A DNA stretch of 64,000 nucleotides. Origin: Anaeramoeba flamelloides. Taxonomy: Eukaryota > Metamonada > Anaeramoebidae. The stretch covers positions 4,526,001-4,590,000 of the forward strand of contig JANTQA010000033.1 of NCBI GenBank assembly GCA_027625915.1, in the 5' to 3' direction. This document shows, piece after piece, positions 24,201-35,387 of this stretch. Position 1 is the first letter of the stretch. Every line of letters begins with the position of its first letter. The position numbers were made by a program, and so were the translations under genes. The notes under the pieces were generated by a model. It saw only the letters and a list, made by a program, of their open reading frames with translations. It did no database searches and had not been told where the DNA came from.

Positions 24201-27027
24201 AAATTCATTTTTGAAATTCTTTAGAAATAAAAAGTAATTTTGTTTCTCAAAAATTTGTTAATCAAAAATTTTCAACAAGAATTAAATATAAAATCAAGTA
24301 AAGAAGAAGTAATTGTATCAAAATTTACAGATAAGATCAAGTAAATAAATGCTTTTTATTTATTTTTTTTTGATCAATTTTTTTCATTTTTTTTGATTTC
24401 CATTTTTTTAGTTGGTATGTAAATATATGATACTATGGATATATTCAACTTTGGTATTTATTAAAATATCAATGTATTTGGTTAAATAAATGATTTAAAT
24501 CATTCAATTTCACATTAAACGGTGACACTCAAAATTTGTAAAATGCACTTACCCCCTTAAATATTTTCAAATAAATAAAATTAAATCCAATTAATAATTA
24601 TAATAATAATAAAATAATAAATACAGCTGTTCCAAGGCTACCGTGAAAATTTATCAATATCAAAATTTTGATATTGATATAGATTTTTAACTCTAAGAAT
24701 ATAAAAATAAGAAATCTTATATTGAAAATATTTTTTCATAAATAAGTTGATATGAAAAATATTCTTCTAATGTGATCGAAAAATAAATTCATTTTTTAGA
24801 GGAAATTTTATGTAGTCTCTTAATGAATTTTTGATGTTTAGAGTCATTTTGGGGTCTGAAAATTTATTTTTTGAAAATCAGAAAAAATTCTTGAATATTG
24901 ACTCATTTAGGAATTTTTTTTTTCAATATGAGCTTTATTATTCTCATATTGAACTTTTTAAAAAATTATATCATCAATAAAATTTGATATTGATAAAATT
25001 TCACGGTACCTTTTGATTGACTGTACGATAAATTCAAAAAAAAAATGAAAAAAAAAATTTAGTTTGATTCCATTTTAGTAAATATGAAAACTCTACTTTT
25101 AAAACAGTTCTTGACAAAGAATATTTTGAGGACAAAATTACCTAATTTCCAAATAGATTCAAGAAAATTTTATTTTGAAAAATCAAATTTGATAACAAAA
25201 AAAAATAATTTATCAATGAAAGATTAAAAGTTGATAATAATTTATTTTTGAACAAAAGTGTTAAATGATATTAAAACTTTGAATAGTTATAACTACCCTT
25301 CTTAAAAAAAAATACAAATATTTTTCAATAGGTACAATAAATCAATTATTTGGTTAACCAAAAGAATTATATCAAAAAAGAAAAAAAAATTCTTTTATTT
25401 AATAGTCCTGGTAACAAAGATTTTTTATTGTGTGCCAATAATAAAAATAGAAAAGATGAAAATAGGCATAAACAGGGTAAAAACTTTTTATAATGTTTGA
25501 AATAAAAATGAATTTAATGGTTTTCTTTTTCATAAAAAATGGAAAAAAAAATTTGATCTCATCGAAAAAAATATTTTTTTTTCTGGTTTCTTAGTGGATC
25601 AGAATTTTTTGACACTTCACATCTTCAAAAATTTGTAAGTAGAGAATCTCATCAATAACATATTTTAAAAATTTTCCCTGTTGTTGTGGTGAAAGGCTGA
25701 TCACTTAAGTAATTTTTTTCAAATATTCGATCCAAAAATTGAAACAAAAAAGATCAGCTCTTTTTACTAAAGATTAACATGGAAAAAATGAATTCCTTTA
25801 AAAATAATAACTCATTTCTCACAAGTTAATAAAGGGGTTGATTTATCAAGTTTAATTGTATACTTGTACAAATAAGTGCTCAATTACCTTTTTTTTTTTT
25901 TTTTTTTTGGGGGGGGTAATTAAATAAGGGTTACTAGCCACTTAAAGTATTACAAACGCCAACGAAAAACAAAATTAAATTTCCTTTACATTGGCCACTC
26001 ATTAATCCAGGTGTCACTCCCAATAAATTTCACTAAAACCCAAGTATTTTTTAAATTACTGTTATTTTCTAATTAATAAATATTCTAATTTTTATTTCAG
26101 GATACTCAAATATTTTACTAATTATTTCTTGTGAAAAAAAGCCCAAAGATGTGTCCAATGCCAGTTTAGAAATGAATTTTTTAGAGATTTAATTAAGATT
26201 TCTTATTGAACTTTGAGACAAAATTTTAATTATGGTAATATGATTTTAATGGTAGGATTTAACAGAAATAAATTCCAAGGCATAAATCAAAAATATTTGA
26301 TTTCTTTTTATAAGAGTGTTCTTTTTATTACCCCTGTTGATATATTTGAGGTAAACGTAACATTGGTAAGAAAAAGAAGCCCATCAAATTGAAAAATGTG
26401 GCTGTTCTTTATTTTATGATTTTAATTACAAAAACTTGACATTATTTTCACCTAATTGATGTTTTAACCCAGAATCAAAATAAATATTTTAGTATGATTA
26501 AGAAGTTAATATATTTTCAGAAAATAATATTTGATTGAAAAAAAAATTTTTTTTAATTTTAACAAAACCTTTAATTAACAAATAACAACATCTTTTCATT
26601 TTATTTTATTATAATAAATTTTATTTATTATAGAAATCATGAATCTCAACCAATCAATCAATTATATGGATTTTTTGAAGAATGTAAGTTTTGTCTTTTT
26701 TTTTTTTTTTTTTTTTGTATTTCTTTTGAACATTAATTTTTTACAAAAGGGTAATCGAAAAAGTCTGTCATCATAAAAATAAATCATTTTAAAAGTAATT
26801 TTTGCCCTTAAAAAAAGATGAAAGATTTACAAAAAATTCCAATTATAGAGATTAAAAAAAATAATTAAATAAAGCAATAATCTTTGTTTGAATTAATTAT
26901 AAAAAAGTGTTCATTAAAAGTGTTAAAAATATTTGCTCAAACCGTTTGAGACAATCTTTTAAGCAGTCTGAGTGCAATTTTTTAAAACTTTTGAGCCTCA
27001 CTTTTTTAAAATTATTTCTTCTTCTTC

Positions 27028-27059
<32 letters not shown>

Positions 27060-27122
27060 CTTCTTCTTCTACTACAGTGATGATGACAACTACAACAACT
27101 ACAACAACAACAACAACAACAA

Positions 27123-27153
<31 letters not shown>

Positions 27154-30100
27154 TTCAACAAAACTAATAATAATAGATCTTTATATCTGAACTGTGTAAA
27201 AAAATGAGAAATTTTTTGAATTAATTATCTTTCAAAGGATATTTAAATTAATTCATATAAAAGTATTTACATTGTCAATAACTAAAATATAATAGAATAT
27301 TAATCGGTTACCATAAATCTCTTTAAATTGAAAAAATACCCTTAAAAGTATTTTCAAATTTAAAATAAATAAATTTATACCACCTTCTCTTGTTTGAGGA
27401 CAAAACAATTGATAAATTTAGTATCTAGTTATAAAACCATTTATTCCCATACTATTTTTTATTGTTTTTTTTTTTTTTTTTTAGAAAATAATGCAATTTT
27501 TCAGCAAAGTTACTTGATATTATTGGAAAATAATGACAAAATTTTAACGAAAAAACAAACAAAATCACGAAAAAAAAAAAAAAAAAAACAAAAAACATTC
27601 CCAATAAAGGGGTCTTTTTTTTTTTTTTAAGAGCAAAATTTTAATATTTATTAAAAGTTAATCTTTTTTTATTATGTATTACTTTTCAAAACCAAAAATA
27701 GGTAAAAGAAGATATTCTATTCAATTGTGGAAATCCTTTTGTAGATGTTTTGAATGTTTACCGCTTTCTGCTATCATTGGCGATAAAATATTTTGTGTTC
27801 ATGGTGGTTTATCACCTCATTTAAAGACCCCGAATGATATAAAAAAACTTGAAAGGCCAACAGAAGTGAATGATAGTGGTCTCATTTGCGATTTGTTATG
27901 GAGCGACCCCTCAGAAGAATTTGATGGGTGGGGTGAGAATGAAAGAGGCGTTAGTTATACCTTTGGTGAAAAAATTGTTCAAAAGTTTTGTGATGAGAAT
28001 GATTTTGATTTAATATGCCGAGCACATCAAGTAAATCTTCAATTTATTTATTTATATTTCTTTAATTCCTTTTGTAAACAATAAAAAGTAAAATTCCATC
28101 AAGAAAAATCAAAAAAAAAAAAAAAAGTTCTTGGAAAGTAAAAATCATTTTTAGGGCAAACCAATTTGTAATATTGTAAAATTCAAATCAATGTCAAAAA
28201 AATATTCAATTTTTATAAATTTTTTGCTCCAACTTTGAATAAAGAATTTTATTGATGTACATACCTAGAAACTTTATAAAAGGCTTTATTTTCGACAATA
28301 TTCTTTGAAAAGGAATGTTTTGAAAGTGTGGTTATCAGTTTTGCAAAAAAGTAATTTAAAAAAATATTTGAAAATTTTTAAAATTTGTTTATCTTTGTTT
28401 TTCTAATATATATTTTTAATATAAAATATTATAATATATAGGTTGTTGAATATGGTTATGAATTTTTTGCTGATCAGTTATTAGTAACAGTGTTTAGTGC
28501 TCCAAATTATTGTGGCGAATTTGATAATTCTGGTGGAATCATGATTGTTGATGAAGAGTTAGTTTGTTCATTTGAAGTAAAAAACATTCGTTCATTTCTT
28601 TCATTTTTTTTTTTTTTTTTTTTTTTTTTCTTAAATCTATTGATGTCGTTCCCAACAATTGAACCTCAAAAATTTTAAAAAGTATCTCAATTTTTTACTG
28701 AATAAATTAAAGAGGTGGGTTTGATGATGAGTTATTAAATGTTTTTTATTCATAACTTTTTGAAAATGACGATTGAAATTTAGCAAAATTTATACCTTTT
28801 TTTATACTTTCAAACATAAGTGGAAACATTATGTCTCTATTTTTAGAAGAAACCCATGAAAAAAATACTATCTATTTTATTCCAATAAAAGTTAATAATT
28901 ATATTCAAGAATTAATGAATAAAAAGTCATTGTTTATTTATTTTTAATTGATTTTAATTTAACAGTAAACTAAACTAGATTCCAAAAATTTTCATTTTTA
29001 TTTTTATGAAAATAAACAATTTTTTTAAAAAGTATTTTAATAAAATAAAAAAACAAATACTCATTTGTAAATATATTACAAGTATTTTGTCTGATAAAGA
29101 ATAGAACAATAATTTGAAAAACCAAAAATAAATAAGAACATATTTTTTTTTGACTTTGAAAATAATAAAATATCCAGCAGTTCCAACTTTGTTGTTAATT
29201 ACTAAAAGTTATGAAATGCCGAGAAACATTTTAATTACATTTAAAATAATTTAAAATTATTTGAAATATTTCAAAAACTTGAACGAAATTTCATGAAACT
29301 TTAGCAATACATACCGGAAATAAATCAATGTATCATGAATAAATGATTAATTTAATTTTTCAAAAAGTATTTCAAGAAATGCCGTAATTATTTTTTTTTG
29401 GCATTAAAATTTATTTATTTTTTTTTTTGAAAATTGAAAAGAAACAATCAATTAAAGTGATTTTTTGAATAATAAGAATTATTTTTGACAAAAAAAAAAT
29501 ATAAATTTTCTATTTTGTGTATTTATTAAAATATAATTAAAAGTGACTCTTAATTATAAATAAGAATTTTGTAAAAATGATACTGCAAAGTCTATTTTTG
29601 TAAAAACTATAAAAAAAAAAAAAAAAAATATGAATTGACAAATAAATATCAAAGTAAAAATTAATTTATAAAGTTAAGATAATTTTATTATTGTGTGTTT
29701 GTTGGTCTTTTTTAGTGGTTTATTGATTATAATTTAATTAAAAGTATGTGGAAAAGTAACAATCTTTTTAATTATTTTTTTCATCGCATATTTTTTATAG
29801 TCATAATATTTAAGAAGTTGAATTGTAAATATTATTGTTGATAATGAGAATAATTAATTTTCTTTGTAATTTTTTTAAATTTTTTTTTTATCTTCTAAAA
29901 AACTTAAAAATATAAATAATTAATGAGAACTGATCTTTTCAAAATTAAATTAAAAGTTAAATGGTAAATAAAAATAATTAACAAATTAAAAATCGATTTC
30001 AAGTTGTTCGAACTACCAATAATATGATTTTCTTTTAGAAATATTAAAAAAACAAAAAAAAAAAATAAATGAAAAATTTATGTTTTGACTATTTCTACAA

Positions 30101-33100
30101 ATTGAACCTTCCTTTTAATTGTTAAAATCTATTTGAAATATAGTAAGTAATCATAAAAAAAAATAATAATAAACCCATTTAAAATTATTAATTAATTAAT
30201 TAATAGTAAATAAAGAAAAAAAGAAAGAAAAAGATTTAATAAAAAAAAAAAATGAAAACTTATTACAAAACATTCTTTTTATCAATTTTTAACAAAATAA
30301 TATAATTGGGTAGAATATGGAACTAAAAGTGGTTCAAATTTTGTGGAATTTAATTTAATATTTAAAATGTTGATGAACATTGTTAAATAAAAATCAATAT
30401 AAAAATCGTTAAATGGTTATAATCTATGTCAAATTATTGTGTATTCAAATAAAATACAACTGAAAAAAAAAAAAAGCTATATCCAAAAAATCTGGGAAAA
30501 TTTATTTTAAAATATTTTTATATTAAACTTAAATCTTCAAAAAAGCATTTAAATATCCAAAATTGTTCAACAACTATTTATTGATTCTTGTTAATAATTC
30601 AATTTATTTGTTTGTAAGGCATTGCCTCAAAAAGATCTCATAGTTTTTGTTCTCAATTGTAGTGGTTATTTTTCACATGTTAAAAGTGGTGTTTATTTTC
30701 TTCTTTTTGATTGAAAATTTTATTTTCCTTTGTGATTAAATTTTGATAAAATTTCCAAAAGAAGAGAAAAAATTCTAACATTATTTTGTTGTTGAAAAAA
30801 TAGTTTGGATCCTTTGCTGTTTTTTCGTTTTTTTATCGAATTTGATCTGTATGTTGTTTTCTCTAAAAAGTGCAATTTTTTTTTTCATTTTTTGGAAATA
30901 TTTTGATAAATATATTTTGATATAAAACCTATATCGACACTGATTCCAATCAATATTAATATTTGTTATATATTATATTACCATTTTATGAATCGAACTA
31001 CTTAGTAAGAAAATATTGTTTATGAAATATAGAAAAAAATTACTAACTTTTTTTGGAAATAGCTTATAATAACTCTTAAGGGAGTAGTCATTTTTGAAAA
31101 TAAAATGAAATCTTTTCAAGATCTTGAAAATATTTTTTTTTGTAATTTGTGTTTAGACTTATGAAATGGATGAGTTAGCCTCATTTAAACAATTTATTGA
31201 TTTGAGTCTCTTTTTTGAAATTCAAAATTTACATCTTTTCAATATAAAACGAAAAAAAGTAACCTATTATTTTGTTTAAGAATTAAGTTAATTCTTGAAA
31301 ATGGGAAAACATATTTTTCGTTTTATGTCGGAAAGTATTGATTTCAAAAGCAAATTTTTTATTTGGTTTCTTTTTTCTTTAATTAATATTTCAATTCAAA
31401 TCTTAACCAATAAAACTAATTGTGGTATAGGTGATTCAATAAATGAATATTCGGTAGAAGATTAACAACAATTTATCAATTAAATTGAGATCTATTAAGG
31501 AAAAAAAAATTTTTCTTTAAGGTTTTAAAAAAGTTGTTTTCTGATTTTCAAAAAATGAAAAAAAATTGCAAAAAAAATTTTCAATTTTGAAAAATTTTTA
31601 TAACAAATTGTTTGGTCTTATTCACAATAATCCTTATAACAATTTAATTCATTTTTGGCAGAAAAAAAATGATTTTGAATTTTGAGGATAAAATTAATTA
31701 ATTCCCAAATATCTTCAAGAAAATTTTATTTTGAAAAATCGAATTTTGTCTTAATACAAAAACAAAATTTCAGAGTAAAATTTTTACATGACTTTAAAAC
31801 TTTGATTTTTATAACTACTATTCTTAAAAAAATCCAATTATTTTTTAATTCGTTGAATATATTAATTTTTTTGGTTAACCAAAAGTTTTATCTCAAAAAA
31901 GAAAAAAAATCTTTATATTAATATTACTGGTAACAAAGAAATGTTATAGTCTAAAAATGATCAAAATGACAATAAACGGGGTAAAAACTTGTTAAATTGC
32001 GAGAAATAAAATGAATTTAATAGTTTTCTTTTTCGGAAAAAATGGAAAAAAAAAATTGATCTCACTAAACTAATTTTCATTTATGGCTTTCTTAGTTGAT
32101 CAGAATTTTTTGAAACTTGGGATCTACAAAATTTGTAAGTGGAGAATACCACCAATAATATATTTTAAAATTTTGCCTTGTTGTCGTAGAAGACTAGTCC
32201 CTTAATAAAACTATTTTTTGATTTTTTTCCTTTTTTCCCTGACTGAATTTTTTTTTTTTTATTGGGAAGGGTTGTTGTAAAGGAAATAGATAAAGTGGTT
32301 AATTATCAATACTTTGATACTGAAATGTGAAAGTACATCTAACATGAAAATAAAAAAGAAAAAGAAAAGACAAAAAATATCAAATGTATTTAAAGCAAAC
32401 CAGATCAAAAAGAAAAAAGAATTTACAACAATTAAAACAACGGTTTCCCAAATTAACATTCGTAACCAATTCTCAAACGAAAATAAATTGATTAAAATTA
32501 TCGTAACTGTGATTTTGGGTGTTCTTAATTAAAGATAATATTGTTTTTTGTTTTTTTTTTTTTGATTTTTTATCAATTGCTTCTTATAAACCCTTTTTAA
32601 ATTTCTTTTTTTTTTTATTTTTCTTTAGTCCTTTTTTTTTGGATTTTTAAATTTTTTGGTATTGTCGATTTCAACCATAAAAATAATTTGAGTATGTTTC
32701 TTTCCATGAATGATTGTGAAATATATGGTTTTACGCTTAAAGTTCCTTTCATGAATTTTAAGTAAAAGTGCATCTAGAATGTAATTTACATTACTTCGAT
32801 AATAATAATAATAAAACTATTTATGATTATCAAACTTCTGATCATCTATTTTTTTCATTGTATTGCAAAAAAAAAAAAAATTCGAAATAATTTTTTTTTA
32901 TTTTTCAGTATTTGGAATTTCTTTTCTTTCTACTATATATAAATTAATTAAAAATATATTTAACTGATAATTCCTATACCCTTTTTTTTTTTTAATTGTT
33001 TTCCAAAATATTTTTATTTTCTTATTTTATATTTATTTCCACAAATAGATTCTAAAAGCAAACAACACTGAAAATTCATTAAAAAATAATAGTGATCTCC

Positions 33101-33138
33101 CACCAACACCACCTCGAAAAAATAGATCACGAAAATAA
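21277..33138 (+). CDS. PPP1C: Protein phosphatase 1 catalytic subunit, seven exons
   Basis: Exons: 21277-21457, 21681-21776, 21952-22036, 26634-26683, 27702-28030, 28442-28576, 33049-33138; 966 nt, 321 aa. All six introns are GT-AG and in phase, and the joined protein aligns with PP1 end to end. It is the metallophosphatase catalytic subunit, directed by partner proteins. Metal and catalytic motifs are complete: GDVHG (61-65), GDFVDRG (89-95, Phe replacing the usual Tyr), GNHE (121-124), HGG (171-173), RAHQ (244-247), [10 protein letters not shown]270 matches the microcystin-loop Tyr. The C-terminus keeps PPTPPR, whose Thr312 matches the Cdk site of animal PP1. The start is the first Met; an acceptor TCTTTTCAG at 21251-21259 suggests a 5' UTR intron or a further upstream exon. 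Confidence 0.95.
22483..23135 (+). repeat. Dispersed repeat, family I, copy 2
   Basis: Direct copy of 4137-4810 with clear but diverged identity throughout. Confidence 0.7.
23709..24045 (+). other. Intronic open patch, unassigned
   Basis: Two overlapping plus-strand frames (23709-23948 and 23794-24045, the latter [20 protein letters not shown]... ending [13 protein letters not shown]) within PP1 intron 3. Composition is slightly richer than the surroundings. No domain recognised and no splice context convincing; it may be a decayed insertion. Confidence 0.15.
24624..25023. mobile_element. 400 bp TA-target TIR element
   Basis: Flanked by TA on both sides (24622-24623, 25024-25025). The left end is CAGCTGTTCCAAGGCTACCG and the right end, on the complement, CAGTCAATCAAAAGGTACCG; both continue TGAAA(A/T)TTTATCAATATCAAA. 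CAG ends with TA duplication fit a Tc1/mariner-type non-autonomous element. The terminal 60 bp also contain an internal TTGATATTGATA/TATCAATATCAA inverted pair. No ORF. Confidence 0.8.
25083..25704 (+). mobile_element. Partial family B element, copy B4
   Basis: Matches the right half of B1-B3: CAAGAAAATTTTATTTTGAAAAATC, AACTACCCTTCTTAAAAAAA, TTTGGTTAACCAAAAG, GGGTAAAAAC, and the right terminus CTGATCAC followed by TTAA (25705-25708). The left half is absent. It is clearly more diverged than B1-B3. Confidence 0.7.
25715..25960 (+). repeat. Family J repeat, uninterrupted copy
   Basis: Serves as the empty site for the 352 bp TTAA element at 5218-5569. It contains a run of about 20 T followed by 8 G (25889-25916) where the other copy has only CCTTTGGG. 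Confidence 0.65.
26684..27701 (+). other. 1.0 kb fourth intron of PP1 with compound microsatellite
   Basis: Donor GTAAGT, acceptor AAAATAG. It contains consecutive trinucleotide tracts: (TTC)n at about 27017-27073, (ACA)n at about 27086-27122 and (AAT)n at about 27123-27154, plus long T and A runs at 27465-27620. Confidence 0.9.
28577..33048 (+). other. 4.5 kb sixth intron of PP1
   Basis: Donor GTAAAA, acceptor ACAAATAG. It holds the complete family B element B1 (31080-32201). The rest, 28700-31070 and 32250-33000, is AT-rich with long homopolymers and no feature I can support. Confidence 0.85.
31080..32201 (+). mobile_element. Family B element B1, 1122 bp, TTAA flanks
   Basis: TTAA at 31076-31079 and 32202-32205. 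The left end is GGGAGTAGTC, the right end on the complement GGGACTAGTC. About 95% or better identity to B3 by eye. Two plus-strand frames are shared by the copies: frame 1 ([14 protein letters not shown]...) is interrupted here by a stop, frame 2 (31682-31921, ...[20 protein letters not shown]...) is open. No DDE transposase, so it is non-autonomous. TTAA targets are used by piggyBac and Kolobok superfamilies (established knowledge); the GGGA end does not decide between them. Confidence 0.8.
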
Positions 33139-35387
33139 AAAACTTTTTTTATATTTTATAGTTGAAAAATAAATAATAAAATACATAAATATTACAATTA
33201 AATTTTTAAATTTTTCTCTTTTGAATTCTTTTGAATTTTTCTAAAATGCAAATATTATATAATTAAAAAAAAAAAAAAAAAAAAAGACAATAAAGATCTA
33301 AAAACTTAATGTAATAGAACTTTAAAAAATTGCTGTTTTTTTTTTTTTTTAATCAACAATATGTGTGTATTACAATTTATCTTAAATTTTGTTTTTTTAA
33401 TTTTAACGAGGAATTTTGAAATTGAATTTTAATTTTTTTTTCTCAAAATTTAATAAATATGGTAGTTTCATTAATTTAGTTTGAATTTATAATAATGCCA
33501 GATAATTGTCAATGGTTGATTCTTCATAAAAACTAATTAAAAATATTTCGAACATTAAATTTTATCTGTTTTTTTCAAAGTTGAAATTTTGATTTGAATA
33601 GTCAATACTTTTGTTATCTTGATAAAAAAACCAAAAATTAATTTTTTTTTTTTATCCAACAATTTATTTTTAGACCTTTTGGGTTCTTTTTGTTCAATAT
33701 TGTGGGGTGAACCTAAAGGTTTTTTTTCAAATTTAATTTTTATTTTTTATCTTTTCATCATTTTTTTTTTCAAAGAAAGGATTTTTCTCTGTTTACCAAA
33801 ATCGATCCTACTAGGTTTTTAAAAAAAAAAATAAAACCATTGTTATTTATTTTTTTTTTGTGGATACATAAGTTGTTTTGGTTATAAACACCATTTCAAA
33901 AATTGTGGCTCACATTAAATAATAAATTGAAAAAAGAAAAATATCTTTTAGTACCCAAGAATAATTAATAATTAAATCTGATTTGTAATTCATTTTTGAA
34001 TCAATATTAATCTAAACTAAAATTCAAAATTTTCCACACAGCTAAAACGTTCCAAAGAATCACAACAATACAATTTCATTCAAATTACAGATAATTTTGT
34101 TTTTTGAAAAATATGGAAATCATTTTTTCATCTTTTAGTTTTTATATTTTCATTTCATTTTTTGAATTACGTAACTCGTTTCGTTGGATCAAAAATTTTT
34201 TTAAACAATTGATATTGTGTTAAAGTCAAGTTGTTCCAAATAGAAGAACTCAAATAAAATTAATTGGTAGTATCTGACCATTTGATCGATCAATATTCCT
34301 AAAAGAATTTCAACAAATTTACTAATGTATTTTTTTGTTTTGCTCTCTCCAAAATTTTTAACACGCCCTTGATTTATTAGTATTAATAATTATTTATTTA
34401 TTGTTTTGTGAGTATTGTAATTTATAAACAAGTGTTAAAATTTCAATTAGTAAATGGTTCTAATTTGGTATTTCTTTGGGAATTAATTAAATAAGTTTTT
34501 TTTTTCACAAATTGAATTTTGGTGTGTTAAAAATTTTGAATTGGGGTTTATTATAACCTGAGATTTTAAAAATTAAAAAAAAATAAAATCAAAAACTAAA
34601 AAAAAGTGATTCACAATTTATAAATGAATATAACCAATTTTCATTACTGAATGAATTTTCTCTAAAAAAAAGTTGACATCTTGATATGCTACAAATAATT
34701 AAATTCATTTTCAAAGACATTGCATTGTCTCAATTTCCATTGTGATTATTTGTCTTTTCGAAGATATTTTTTCCACAGGATCTCGTTTGTAAAAAAAAAG
34801 GATCAAAAAAAAAAAAATAAATGATGAAACAAAACAATAATGAAAAGGAAAAAAAAACAAGAAAAAGATAAAAAAAAAGAAAAAAAAAAAACAAAAAAGA
34901 AAATGAAAAATTTCTGAAAAACAAAAATTTGAAAAAGCAAAACTCAAATTTGCAAAATTAGTAAAAATAATTCTGATACCAAAATTTGACAATATTTTTT
35001 TGATAAAAATATGGAACAAACCTCGACAAAAAAACTTCCATTTACATTATAAAGTGAGTCAAAATATTAGAAAAATGGTTTATATTAAAAAAATTTTATT
35101 CATAGTAATTCGATTTGATCATGTTTTGAAAAAATAAATTTTTGATCGGGTTTCAAAGTGTGGAATAGTAATTTAAAATATCAAAATTATATAAAATAAA
35201 TGATTATTATTATTAAATTATAAAAATAAAAAAAAATTCATTGTTAATGAATTTAAAAATAAAGGGATAAATGAAAAAATATATATATAATTTGAAAATT
35301 TAATCAAAATTATAATAAATTATTTAAATTGGATCAATAAAAAATATATTTTGGAACCTAAATAAACAAGAACAAATAATCTAAAGA
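33139..35387. other. Convergent intergenic region between PP1 and CLASP
   Basis: Contains family K copy 3 (33870-34690) and a purine-rich stretch at 34790-34930 (A/G runs) that yields low-complexity Phe ORFs on the minus strand. Both gene 3' ends point into it. A plus-strand open stretch from about 34923 to 35137 lacks an ATG and has no recognisable product. Confidence 0.6.
33870..34690 (+). repeat. Dispersed repeat, family K, copy 3
   Basis: Joins in one block the parts seen separately at 9925-10220 and 13270-13870, so this is the most complete copy of the family in the window. Confidence 0.65.

Larger units (their letters stand above)
22037..26633 (+). other. 4.6 kb third intron of PP1
   Basis: Donor GTAAGA, acceptor TTATTATAG. 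It holds family I (22483-23135), an ORF-bearing patch at 23709-24045, a 400 bp TA element (24624-25023), a partial family B element (25083-25704) and family J (25715-25960). The remainder is AT-rich with nothing recognised. Confidence 0.85.

Noticed and set aside
34711-35019. 102-codon minus-strand ORF rich in Phe
   Set aside because: It is the complement of an A/G-rich low-complexity stretch; no domain and no splice or start context.
34923-35137. Plus-strand open frame reading FEKAKLKFAKLVKIIL and onward
   Set aside because: No ATG, no convincing splice acceptor and no homology recognised; an AT-rich chance frame cannot be excluded.
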